Below, piece by piece: positions 1 to 10,325 of a DNA stretch of 14,894 nt (position 1 is the stretch's first letter; every line of letters starts with the position of its first letter). The stretch comes from Cudoniella acicularis (taxonomy: Eukaryota > Ascomycota > Leotiomycetes > Helotiales > Helotiaceae): the NCBI GenBank assembly GCA_013054445.1, contig JAAMPI010001403.1:1-14894 (forward strand), read 5' to 3'. Both the position numbers and the translations under genes were made by a program. Under the pieces are notes generated by a model. The model did no database searches, was not told where the DNA came from, and worked only from the letters and a program-made list of their open reading frames with translations.

Positions 1-1235
1 TCCCGATCTGTCGCTTCGCTTAGAGGGGCGGCCAGCCCCTATTCCTCGCATCCGAAGCGGTCTGTGCTTGACGGCCTTGCAGTACTCTCCTTTCACACCA
101 GCAAAGCCCTAGGGGTTTTTCATTTGCACTCTTCGTTTCCAGGCTAAGTGAGAGGCTGTACTCTTACTAACAGCTAGTGTCCTCCCTATCTCACGCCGAA
201 AGTCGGCCAGCGATGTAATTCTGCACAAGAAACACTTCAAAAGTTAATGACTTCAAAGTAAGCCAGCGTCTAATGCTTAAAGATGCTCACTCTTCTAAGA
301 ATCTACCACTCGTCTACCTGATTTGATTAAAGTATTCACCTATAACTATCTAAATATTTTAAACTGTTTTCTTTTCTCCCGCGATTTCGCTTTAACTTCA
401 GAAGTGGATCAAGTCTATGCTAAACCGCTTCACAAGCACTATTTCCCATCTAATCAAGTAGAGCAGCGAATCAAACAATCAACAATCATTCTCAGCTGAC
501 ACTGAAGTGAAAGCAGAGTTCGAACTTCGCAATTCCTTTCCTGATCATCGAAATAGAAAAGAAAGTCGGCTTAAAGAATCACCCGACTTAGGCACCGCTA
601 TCGACGTCAGCGTTGCCATACACTTCACACCCGTTTTAGAAATTTTATTACACAGTTCTCTACTAGCCACAATATCCCACAACCACATAGGTAGGGTGGA
701 AATGCAGCTAGCTATAGGAACCACCTTTTCCAAAGTTCGTTGGCAGTTTCTCTCGTGCGTGAAGGGCTGCTGATCTAGGACTAAGCAACTAGTAAAAGGC
801 ATGCAATTGATAAGTGTGATGAGCACGGTACCAAAACGGAAGGTGATATATAATTTCTCCTACCTTTATAAGCAATCATAGTAATTGAGTTCTTGGTACG
901 AAATTTTTGCTGGGAATTTGAGATATATAACACAACTTCATATTTTTAATCTTTGGGCACTCCTCTAAAGGCACCGTAAAAAATTCCCCAACATTCTGAA
1001 TATCAACACCCTACCGCATGCATGGTCGTCGTCATGCATACACATCGCATAATTGTGGTATCAAAAAACAACGTAATCGAACACGAAGGTCAGACCTGCG
1101 TCTGTAAAGATCAAAGTAAATACATATCATGGTTAAGAATGGATGAAAACCCCTCCCTTAAACTCCTCCTTTTCCAAGTCGTAGCTAGGATGTATTTTAG
1201 ATAAAGTGGAAATATAGAATAGAGCAAGATACGAA
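1..1235. other. Gene-free 3' flank
   Basis: I see no convincing gene here. Open frames are short on both strands, overlap one another, and show no recognisable domain. The stretch around 330-500 is AT- and pyrimidine-rich. The bases just below 1236 are probably the 3' untranslated region of the large minus-strand gene, but I see no clear polyadenylation signal that fixes its end. Confidence 0.5.
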
Positions 1236-4200
1236 TTAATGTACTTTCTTCCGTCCAAACATTCGTTGAAAGGCGCTCGCCTCCTCTTTCTGCAAAGTTG
1301 GCGCAAAGGTCTGGGGTTGAGCCTGGACACTGCTTGGAGGCTCGCTTCTCATCAAAAAGTCGGCCAGATCATTGGTCCGATTCGTCGAGGACAATACAGC
1401 ATCTCGGGGTTGGTATGCCTTCCTTGGCACCTTGTTCCGAGCGGATTCAGCTTGTGAGGCATAATTGTCATTGTGACTAGCGTCCCACGGGGTAGCGGCG
1501 GGATTGTGTTTCACAGTAATAGGCTTATGCATCGAGGCACCGTTCCTAATAGATGAACGAGAATCATTTCCAGAGGATTTGGGTTTTGGTGCAGAGTGAG
1601 GACCGGATCCGTTGCGGCCAAATCGTGACATCAGACTAGGGGTACTAGACTTCTTTCGAATATCCTTGCCAGGTGGCTTTAGGACTGAATCAAAGACTGA
1701 TGATGTTGCTAGCGGTGATGGGGGTGGAGGAACATTACGAAGGAAATCAGCTAGACTCTCTTCCTTTGGCATTGGCTTGCTCCTAGTCGCAACTTGTATC
1801 TCTTCTTCCTCGTCAGAAAAATCGATAGCGTAGGGGTCTTTGACTCTTCGAGTCTTCCTCTTCGGCATCATATCTTCCTCGTCGAATTCCTGGACATCTT
1901 CGTTTGGCAGAGGCCTATTCATCGATGCATTCTTGAGCAGAGCACTTTGAGAAGTGACAGAGCTGGTCACCGAGGCGGAAGTTTGGCTGTACCGTGCATC
2001 AGGAATTGTAGCATCAATCGCCTTGCCACCAACAGCTCCTGACATCTGATCTGAATCCATTGTGGTCCGGAAAGGTGCTACGGTGCGAGGAATGCGATGG
2101 CTGTTCTTCTCCAATTGGGGTCCTGATCGAACGAAATCAATCAGATCACTGATGCTATCGCCTCGGGGCACCACGGCGTCACGAGCTTGAAGCTTCTTCC
2201 GACCTGCTGATGACTCGGCACGTCTGGGAACGCTCATTGGACTGGCAACACGTGGTACAGAGCCGCTGAAATTACGGGGTGTTCCATTCGTACCACGGTG
2301 TGATTGCACAGACTTAGGCATTTGCTCATAGGAGTTTGCAGGGCCTGATTAGGTTAAGGTCAGTTGGATGCTGATGTGGGGTACATATATTATCTAGACT
2401 TCAAGAGAGAGGTAAGAAAAGAATCAACATACCCGTGCTTCTGATAAAGTCCGCAAAATCACCAATGGAATCTCTATCAACTCGAGCATCTCGTGGCTGG
2501 GGTGCATTTGACCGAAGACGTGAGGCCGTGTTCAAATTTGGGACAGGCCTTGGAATAGACTTGAAAGGTGGGGCAGTTTTAAGAATATCAGTCGGTGGGT
2601 GTGCACGTAATCCGTTGGTTTTGTTGGCTGATGACGAGCGTGATCGAGTCGTTGATGGTCGGGGAACATCCTGGGTATTCGAAAGAGTGCGGGGACTTTC
2701 GGGTGCCTAATCAACCACGTTAATACCTCTAAATGTATAGCTAGTTCATGGCATACCTCAATATTACGCATATTCTCCGGGGTAAGGGTATACTGAATAG
2801 TCTGATCGCTTCGAATAAGCTGCTCGAAACTTTGGCTCTTGTCTTCGATCGTGGCGGGGGAATCATTATCCTCCGAGGCACGTTTCGCTACAAGTTTTTG
2901 GGAAGCTCCAGAAGATGTAGAGTTTGAGGTACGAATGGATAGGTTCGTCTTTGATTGATCTGAAATTCGGCGTGTTGAGTCTTCCCTGGTCGAGCGAGGT
3001 GGAGAGCTTCGAGGAATATTCGCGTTTTGTGAACGGATCGATCTCATTGGCTCACCCGTTCGTTGCCCGTGAGAAACTGCTGAAGCTGTAGGGGAATAGT
3101 CATTAATTCCATGCTCGGACATGCTGTAAGCATCACGGCTTGGTGCCATAGAGCTTCCTTCATCTGATGTATCTGGGGCTACTTCCATTAATTCACGTAA
3201 TGGAGTCAATGGCGGAACACCATTTTCAGCACTCGGGGTCTTCGAAAAAGCCAGCCTTCCGGTAGGTTGAACGTTCTCCTTGTTGTTCCCTTGCCCGTTG
3301 ACTTCTCCATTGTGCCGAGCTGGAGGCGCTGCAGCTAGAACGAAGGGAGCAGGTGTCGGTTTCGATCTCGGGAAGACACTTGATCCAAATGGCTGCGAAA
3401 TCGTGCTTAGATCAACGTCAACGCCTTGCATAGCCGCAGCAAAATCTGCTGGTACAGCTGTCATAATCTCCGACTCGGATTCATAATGTTCCTTCTCTTC
3501 AACTTCTAAAATAGAATCTCCGAGACTATTTCTTGTAGGGGTAGACGTCAAAGAAGGTCGATTGAGAACATGCGGACTGTTATTTGAACTTCGGGAAACT
3601 GGGCTAGCGATTCTGGGGGCTTGTGATTCTAAAAGTGGAGAGTGTGTGCTGTTGGAGCGAGACAACATGACTGGTCGTGCAATATAATCATTCGCCTCCA
3701 TAGAACCAGCTCGTGAAAGGGTAGGGCTCTTCGCGACATCGATGACGCGAAGTGAATGAACACTGTGAGACCTAATACTTGAACGTCTTGAGGCCTCGCC
3801 CGGGACATTTTTCAAATCGTCGGGGGAAATTCGGCCGCCAATAGAGATGCGAGACGAAGTCAAAATTTGAGGTTCCTCAGTAAATTCCTCCTCAGGATCG
3901 ACTTCGGATTTGGAATCAACTGAAGTCTGTGGTGCTTCTCCGTTGGCAATAGCGACAATTCCACCAACAGCAGCGGCGCCGAGAACTGCTGCACCTGCAA
4001 GTGCACGAGTAATTACGCTCTCGCCCTCCTCTGGACTTTCCTTGCTGTCTATTTCCTTCTCGGGATCTTCATCCTGGGTCTTGGGTTCAGTCTCTAAAAC
4101 TTGTTGTTCTTCCTCTTCACCCGGTTCTGCGGATTCTCCAACAAGAGCTCTCTGGCGCTTTAGTGAGTAAGGTGAAGCAGCAGGCGTTGGTAATGAATTT

Positions 4201-5465
4201 GCCCTCTTTCTTGGATTTTGGATTGGAGACACGGAAGGGAGAGGAGAGGTTGGGGTAGCAGGATATTGAACGGCGTGGTCGTAAAATATCATGCTCTTCG
4301 GTCGTGGAGCCATTTGAACCTCGTCATCGCTGGAAGAAGCATCGGTTTCATCATCATCACTCTGGGCCGCAAGACCTGGAATCTCGATCTCCCTGATATC
4401 ATCAACCGACATTGGAAGAGGTATACCTGCTGCATACTCGTATTCGGCCAGGACAGCGGCGAGAGAAGGTCTTCGCAACTCTTCATCCATAGGTTCATCA
4501 GGAGAAATGCTTGCTGCTTGGCTTGACTGCGGCTGTGAAAAAAGTGACTCCTTTGAGAACGACCGAGTGATCGAGATGGAGTTCGTTGGCGATCGTATGC
4601 GCTTTTTCCAACCTCTCCAAAGCCGACCAAGAGTTCTGTCCAGTGCGACGCGCTCCATATCGAACTCTTCTACTACAACACGCTCTGCAATGTCTGCAGG
4701 AGTACTAGTTCCATCTCTAGCCTCCTTCTCAAGCTTCGTCCTCAGTCGTTGGTACGATGCCTGACCAGCAACCACCAAAACTTGTTCGCCAACAAATTCC
4801 AATATTGATGTAAGGAAAATCGCAACAGCAGGAGACACAACCCCGAGGGCACTAGATTGGCCATCCGATGTCGTAGAGTCCAAATGATCCTGCTCGGTAT
4901 AAAAGTCTTCATCCTCCTCTTCCATATCACCAAGAGATGAATAAACCATGCAACGCAGTCTGGTTCTCTTCCAGACCAACTCCAGGTCCCAATCTCCACT
5001 GGCCTCAGACTCGTTGTGAAGTGCCATTATATCCTCGTCGTCTCCTCCTCCCAAATACTCATGTAATTCCTGATCCGCTCCATTGATAGCATCTTTGGCA
5101 AGCTTCGGCTTCAAAACCTCGCTTACGGCTGGTCGGAGAGCTGCGAGTGATGTCGATTTCGAGACTGATAGGAAGTTGAATAGAATTTGATCGAGAAAGC
5201 GATTGACCAATTTCAAAGCGGGCGGTGCAACCAATGCAGTCTCCCCTGAAGGCTCAATTCCATGTTGATCTAACCAGCTCTCGGGTTGGCTGTCGTGATC
5301 GTTAGTGACGATTTGCGATGCTGCGGAAGCTGCGATGAAAGCTGGGTCGGGCGAAATCGAGAGCGGCGGCGACAACAACCCTCCATATCCAGTAAGTGAG
5401 GGTCTGTCGCTCGATATGCTTTGCGATCGCACCCCCCGCCCGTAGATTGCCATTTCTGGAGGCAT
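1236..5465 (-). CDS. Large nuclear-type protein with H2B/H2A-like histone-fold segments and a long disordered tail (3 exons)
   Basis: Gene model: exons 5465-2757, 2706-2433 and 2344-1236, giving 1363 residues. An in-frame TAG lies 18 nt before the ATG, which supports this start; a second Met at residue 5 is possible. Residues 80-140 resemble histone H2B helices alpha2-alpha3-alphaC (NRFLDQI, then LAKDA and a terminal EYL). Residues 205-290 resemble H2A alpha2-alpha3 (SPAVAIFL, ILEFVGEQVL, AGQAS, then DMERVALD). An acidic linker separates them. The remainder is Ser/Pro/Glu-rich and probably disordered. It has a bipartite nuclear-signal candidate at 418-438, an Ala/Gly-rich hydrophobic stretch at 484-508, and a conserved-looking block at 879-903 (FEQLIRSDQTIQYTLTPENM) that ends exactly at intron 1. 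Four DF(L/I/V)R-type motifs and a basic-acidic patch (KDPYAIDFSDEEEE) lie near the C-terminus. Such fungal proteins are often auto-named 'flocculin/FLO11-like' from composition alone; I see no signal peptide or flocculin domain. A chromatin-linked role is inference. Confidence 0.9.
2345..2432 (-). other. Intron 2 of the large gene (88 nt, phase 1)
   Basis: The donor is GTATGT and the acceptor CTAATCAG, with a CTTAACC branch-like sequence just upstream. Splicing joins G to GC and makes a Gly codon, so the first repeated motif reads DFADFIRSTGP without a break and runs into the final exon in frame. The Met at 2321 is internal, not a start. Confidence 0.88.
2707..2756 (-). other. Intron 1 of the large gene (50 nt, phase 0)
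   Basis: The donor is GTATGC and the acceptor TTGATTAG. The frame read through the intron loses the Ser/Pro/Arg-rich character of the protein and ends at 2532. Splicing instead restores a matching frame (APESPRTLSNTQ and onward). A TTAAC-like branch sequence lies near the acceptor. Confidence 0.88.
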
Positions 5466-6550
5466 TCTGGTAACCCCCGTATTCTAGCGCGAGCGCTGCC
5501 TTTCAATGTATGGCTCGTTCTGAATCGCTATCGCCGTCTGGAACTTGGTTTGCGGCTGTTCAACACTCTAGTCGTAGAACATTAAACGGTGCGTTGTAGA
5601 TCGACCAGCGCTCAGAATGTGACTGAGACCATGCACTTGCGTCACGCAAATGTCTATTGCGTCTGGTTAGCCTTCATACACGTTGCAATGGCAGAGAAAC
5701 CGACAAGAAACGCAAATATAGATGGTGTAGGGTTCTTGTAAGATCGTCGGAGACGTCAATGCACCTGCTGACGATGGTGCTAAGGCCCAAGACCCGTCAG
5801 TCACTATGATACTATGCTAGAGAAGGAATTTGTGCTACTTGAAGCGCAGTGAAATGGTACAACGCCATGTGAGAGAGTCGTGGTGCAGAGACCGACTTTT
5901 GGCCGATCTTTCTCTCTGGCGCAGGTCGACCGATGAAACAAGCTCGCTGCACTTACCTCAGACTTCTGAATTCCTTGAGAAACTTTGCCTCCCAGTTGTC
6001 GTACAACGGCACACGGCGGTCCAAAACCGATGCCCAGGCCCAGATCGCAATGCTGTAAGACAGCTGCCAGACAACGGGACAGCGAAAAACGGATGGGCAA
6101 ATTTATCAAAAATCGTCCTACCACGACGCAGCAAGGAGAAGAATCAAGACACGCTCACGGCTCAGGAACAAACGGTGGCCGGGGCGGTAGGGGATCCAGG
6201 AAAGTTGTTTGGCCTGACTGGTCAGTGGTCGGTGATCACTGGAGCCGTGAAGCGAGCAAGCCCTCAGGGGTGCATCAGGATAATTGTTGCTTGCCGTTGT
6301 TGGTCAAGTCGGAGAATATTGCAGTCTTCGAAGGCTTCCGCGTCCAGGGTCACCTCGGGGTGGGCACGGCGAAAGAGAGAGAGTGTGAGAACGGCGCGGG
6401 CTGTTGTGAGTATCGAGTGTTATCGACGAGGATGCTTTTGCACACTCGCAGCACAAGAAACTAAGTGAGATTATTGATGGAGGTGGTTTGGTTTGGTCTG
6501 GGAGTCTCCTCTGCAGCTCTGCTTTGACAGGCCCGGTCGGTGCTGTGCAT

Positions 6551-6574
6551 ATTTAGTGGAAGATTTAGTGGAAG
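6551..6574. repeat. 2 x 12-bp direct repeat
   Basis: ATTTAGTGGAAG occurs twice in perfect tandem (6551-6562 and 6563-6574). Confidence 0.9.
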
Positions 6575-6633
6575 AGTCCGCTAGAACATGCAGACAGCGC
6601 CGTGGCGGTCATAGTGGCAGCTAATGTGGCATA

Positions 6634-6666
6634 GTGCCCAGTAGGTGCCCAGTAGGTGCCCAGTAG
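6634..6666. repeat. 3 x 11-bp tandem repeat
   Basis: GTGCCCAGTAG occurs three times without a mismatch (6634-6644, 6645-6655, 6656-6666). The 11-bp period rules out a coding repeat, and it is close to one helical turn. Confidence 0.92.
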
Positions 6667-6794
6667 TGTGGAGAGGGTCGGGACACAAACAGCAAGTGTG
6701 AAGAAAGACCTACTGTGGGTATTCTTCTTTGGGTTGCTGTAATAATCTACGCATCCAGATTCCAGCTCAGGCTCCACCCCTCAGTCAACAGGGA

Positions 6795-6816
6795 GCCGTC
6801 GCCGTCGCCGTCGCCG
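6795..6816. repeat. 6-bp GC-rich microsatellite
   Basis: GCCGTC is repeated three and two-thirds times without interruption. Confidence 0.9.
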
Positions 6817-6830
6817 AGGGCGCACAAGAC

Positions 6831-6850
6831 CAGACCGGACCAGACCGGAC
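6831..6850. repeat. 2 x 10-bp direct repeat
   Basis: CAGACCGGAC occurs twice in perfect tandem, just after the GCCGTC tract. Confidence 0.9.
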
Positions 6851-9181
6851 CCGTCGATCTAGTAGTGTCTCGGAGCCGCCCCTTCAGCAAACCATCTGAG
6901 TCTGAATCATAAAACTCATGAGGTCAAGATGAGCCAGCATTGCCCAGCAGGCCTGGCTGCCCTCCATCGGCAGTCGTCGCAATATGCTTGCCCAATGCCC
7001 GTTGCGGCCCCTTCCAACGTTTGTGGCTCTGTTCTTGCATGTGCAGATCATTTTGGATAATAAGCACAGCGACGACGCAACAAAATCCTCGTGGCCAACG
7101 TGGAATTCATGTTTGCGAGCTGACGAGGTACGCGTACGGTAGGGAGATTTCTCATCACAACGCAGCTCTGGAGTCTGGAGTACCTGGGCAAGGATAACTT
7201 GCCTTCCAATAAATAGTCTACGGAGTCTAGTAGCTTGTTGAGGCGTTATCAACGACTCCGACTAACGCACATCGGCTTCTCGCCTCCCCGCGCAAGCTAC
7301 CTGGGTATCCTCCTACTCGACGCAGCCTAGTCTGGAGATCTCATCACTATCCTCGATTCGAGAGACTACTAGGTGCTATTGCCGGAGACATCGGGACTGA
7401 CAGAGTTCTGGACTGAGTGGCTCCGGGCTCAGAACGACGACGATGACGATCAAGATGCTCGGACTGCGACAGGCAGGTGGCTCCTCGGTGATCGAGGCGT
7501 GGGAAATCGGGACGAACATGCTACAGTTCCACACACACCTGCGGTGTTGTGCTGCAATACCGCAGCCATCTATTCTTATTACTCCTGACCGCTGTTACCG
7601 ACGTCCTTTCTCCGTCTGACTTCCTAAGCTAGACGCACCGAGGGCTGTGACTCGCCAGCCCCGGGCACGCAGATGGTTAATTTACAAGCTGTCTGCGAAG
7701 GTGTGTTTCAATGCTGCATGTCGTGGAAGGGAAAGGGGGGCGATGCGGGGCGAGGGGTGGCCTCCACCTCAAAATATTTGCCCAATTATCCTTCACCAAG
7801 CGATGGGAAAGCTGCCGTCAGACAATCCCGAGCTCCCAGACAGACCTGCCGAAGCTTGAAAATATGTGATGTGCAAGTGCGTGCCCGCCAGTCTGTGCAA
7901 CGCAGCAAATCCTCCCAACGCACATGCCAGTTGGCGTGGTGGAAACGAGGCTTGGAACGAGATATTAGAGTTATCAGATACGCCCCTCCACACTTCGACC
8001 ACGATATTTTGGATCCTTCGAAGTTCGGGGTTGTCGAGGAAGTTTCATCCACGTGATGTGGCTTCACTTTGGGCCTCTCACCCCCTTTTTGCTGAAGGAG
8101 GGGGAAGGCTGAGCCAGCAGAAGCAAAATCACCTCTTGACTCTTCCCTCAACCCGTAAGACAATAATTTCTCAGCCGTTACCATTCCGTTCAGCTCTACC
8201 CATTGCTACGCACAGCTCACTGTAAGAACAAATCTTGAGAGCAATATACAAATCCCAGCAAATCACGCGGTACTTAGCATTCCTTCCGCGACATTCGGAA
8301 TCCTTGAAGGCTGAAGATCTTGTCCAACGTCGGCAGGCTGCATATACCGTTGAAGTTGTGGCGGTGATCAATTATTATTCGGTTCGAGCTAGATGCCAAA
8401 TGCTCCTTCAAAGGAGATAAGTCGTACAAGAACACTGCCCTGTCTTAGACAGTCCTTGATACGAGGTTACTTGTTTGGGCTGTTTTCGAATCTCGTACGA
8501 ATTGAGGGGATCCTAGTGGATGTTACGATGCAACTCCTCATAATTCAGTTCTCAAATTCTAGTAATAGCACTAACAAACAAAGAAAGCAGGCTCCCGTGT
8601 CTTTGAGTTCCCGAATCGATACTTCCTGCACGGACTTGACTTTACTTTATTGAAAAGTGGATTTGTCTTTAATGCTCCACAGTTCCTGACTCGATGGTTT
8701 AGTTTCCGCACCCTGGATTTTGATATTCGATTTTGAGCCGGAAATTAACTATGACCAAGACCTGACAGGTTGTCACCTCTTTTGTTGGGACATTTATCTC
8801 ATGAAAGTAAGCGCGGATGTTATTGCCTTTTTTTCCCCGTTGAAAATAATCTCATGCCCAAGTTGTATTCAATTATCGTGTTTTGTTCATAAATCTCCCT
8901 GACGATATTTTTATTTTATTTATTACGGCACTTCTAATCTTGTGTTCCTTCTTATGTTTCATGATGTTGTTGGGGTGGAGATCAATTATCTTACAATTAG
9001 TTTTTTTTTTTCTTNGCCTATGTATTATTTGAAACTACCAGGAGGAAAAAAAAAGAAAGATTCCAGATTGAGAATTTGTTAGCTAGAGCCATGTTCCTTC
9101 CTCTCCGGCCACACAAAACTACCAAGTCTCTTAAGTGTCCAAAATTAATAAAGTTGTCATTTTTCTGAGTGGATATTACAA

Positions 9182-9771
9182 TCAAGTATTGTCACTTATG
9201 AGATAGTTGTTGACTCTCTCCATGAGTCCCGTCACAACTCCTTCTTCATACTGCTTCTTATATTCCTTCTTGAGATCTTCATCACCGCCATTCTTGTCCT
9301 CTTGCAAATTGCCCTTCTCTGCTTCATCAACTCTGTGTGCCATTCCAATTTGAGTAATCTCCTCAGCCACGCAGCAACCAATTCAGTTGGATTTGGAATA
9401 TCTTCTTTCCCGAGAACTCTTCCCTCCGAAAGATAGACTGCCGCAAGACTAGTGACATGTCCATCCCTTTCACCCAACTTGGAGTTTCGTTTCATTGCTT
9501 TGGTTTCACCCTTGTATGTTTAGCCAGCAACTTCATCAAGCTCTGGCTCAAAAAAATTACAAATGACAAGTCGCTCCTTGATGAGGCATCGTGGACAGAG
9601 GCGTGGATACAAAGTCACCATCCTTTCGCCGCTATCTTTTTCTATGACGAGGTTCTTCGTAATTCGAAAAGGATCGTATTTGTAGCCAGTTGAGAGGCGA
9701 TCTTGGTGATGACATCCGATGTGTGCGTAGGGGTCGAAGGAGTTTGGCGGGACATGTAATGAAGAAGACAT
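9182..9771 (-). pseudogene. Locus A: Cys/His-containing orphan protein, frame broken
   Basis: The frame starts at ATG 9771 (MSSSLHVPPN) and has a GCHH segment at residues 19-22, GYKYDPF at 29-35, and CPRC at 59-62, so a zinc-binding fold is possible. It meets TAA at 9520-9522 after 83 residues. The same frame then stays open to about 9372 (KAMKRNSKLGERDGHV... to NPTELVAA). There a one-base shift moves it into an acidic, helix-like frame (AEEITQIGMAHRVDEAEKG) that ends at 9182 after LKKEYKKQYEEGVVTG. An intron at 9498-9560 (GTAATT donor, GGCTAAAC branch-like site, 63 nt) could remove the TAA, but it would not repair the later shift. The locus is related to locus B. Function is unknown. It may be a decayed gene, or a live gene with a base error near 9370. 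Confidence 0.5.
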
Positions 9772-10325
9772 TATTTTGACTTAGTTAGACGCACCTGGTG
9801 GTGAAGTCCTTGCGAAGGCCAAAGGTTGAAGTTCCAAAAACTTAGTTTTTGGCTGATGTGTGCGGATGCTGTTCTTCCGGTTTCTGGCTTCTCGTTCCTG
9901 AGTCTTTGGTGTTGTATTCGTGAACAAGCCGTCAAAAACGAGTGACAGAAATCATTCTTTTTATGATACCACAAGGCTTTGGTAGCTTCCATCTTTTAGG
10001 TTGTGGAAAGTAGTAGAAGAAGATCGTCACCAAACAAAGATAGCAAGGCTATAAACACTTTTTCGTGATTTTGTCACATTAGCGCTTGACTTTTTACTTC
10101 CATCAGTTAACCACGTCCCATATTTTCAGATGGAACTCGAAATTTCTATATCCAGGCAAGGCTTAGATCTTAATTGATTATGTGCACGCTTCCCGTTGCA
10201 TGTAGAAGTCACCAGGATGCATAGTTGATCTGCAGAACAACCAACCAGTTGTGTGAGAATATGTATATTTCATTTACTGATGCTTCTCTGTGGAGTGCTC
10301 CTCCAAGAACCTCTCACTAGCTCTC
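9772..10325. other. Spacer between loci A and B
   Basis: No supported gene. The short minus-strand frame at 9771-9992 ends at the TAA that overlaps the start codon of locus A and looks like leader sequence. The region holds one perfect hairpin (9834-9852) and is otherwise unremarkable. Confidence 0.45.
9834..9852. repeat. Perfect inverted repeat, 8-bp stem with 3-nt loop
   Basis: CCAAAAAC, then TTA, then GTTTTTGG. It lies 63 nt upstream of the locus A start codon, probably in its leader. No function can be assigned. Confidence 0.85.

Larger units (their letters stand above)
5466..9181. other. Long gene-poor spacer, including the upstream region of the large gene
   Basis: About 3.7 kb without a gene I can support. 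The part next to 5465 must hold the leader and promoter of the large minus-strand gene, but I see no diagnostic element and no strong 5'-leader intron donor. The longest plus-strand frame (5830-6468) is overlapped by other frames and shows no domain. From about 8650 onward the DNA becomes AT-rich, with a poly-T run and an undetermined base (N) at 9015, followed by a poly-A-rich run. No tRNA, rRNA or transposase was recognised. Confidence 0.5.

Noticed and set aside
510..530. GTTCGAAC, resembling a tRNA B box
   Set aside because: I could not find a matching A box or fold an acceptor stem around it.
2532..2706. Reading straight through intron 1 to a stop at 2532
   Set aside because: The read-through sequence loses the compositional pattern of the protein, while splicing at GTATGC/TTGATTAG restores it and links to the repeated DFxR motifs.
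3280..4764. Several plus-strand frames of 68-102 codons
   Set aside because: They are antisense shadows of the long first exon of the large gene.
1236..5465. Calling the large gene a flocculin (FLO11)
   Set aside because: There is no signal peptide, Flo11 domain or GPI tail. The resemblance would rest only on Ser/Pro/Thr-rich low complexity.
5830..6468. Plus-strand open frame of 212 codons upstream of the large gene
   Set aside because: It is overlapped by another open frame of 159 codons (5985-6464) and by a minus-strand frame. It has no recognisable domain or splice signals, and its composition looks like random translation of a GC-balanced leader or promoter.
9511..9560. A 50-nt intron in locus A (GTAATT to ACAAG)
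   Set aside because: Its signals are fair, but splicing there gives an immediate TGA. The 63-nt alternative (9498-9560) keeps the frame and is mentioned instead.
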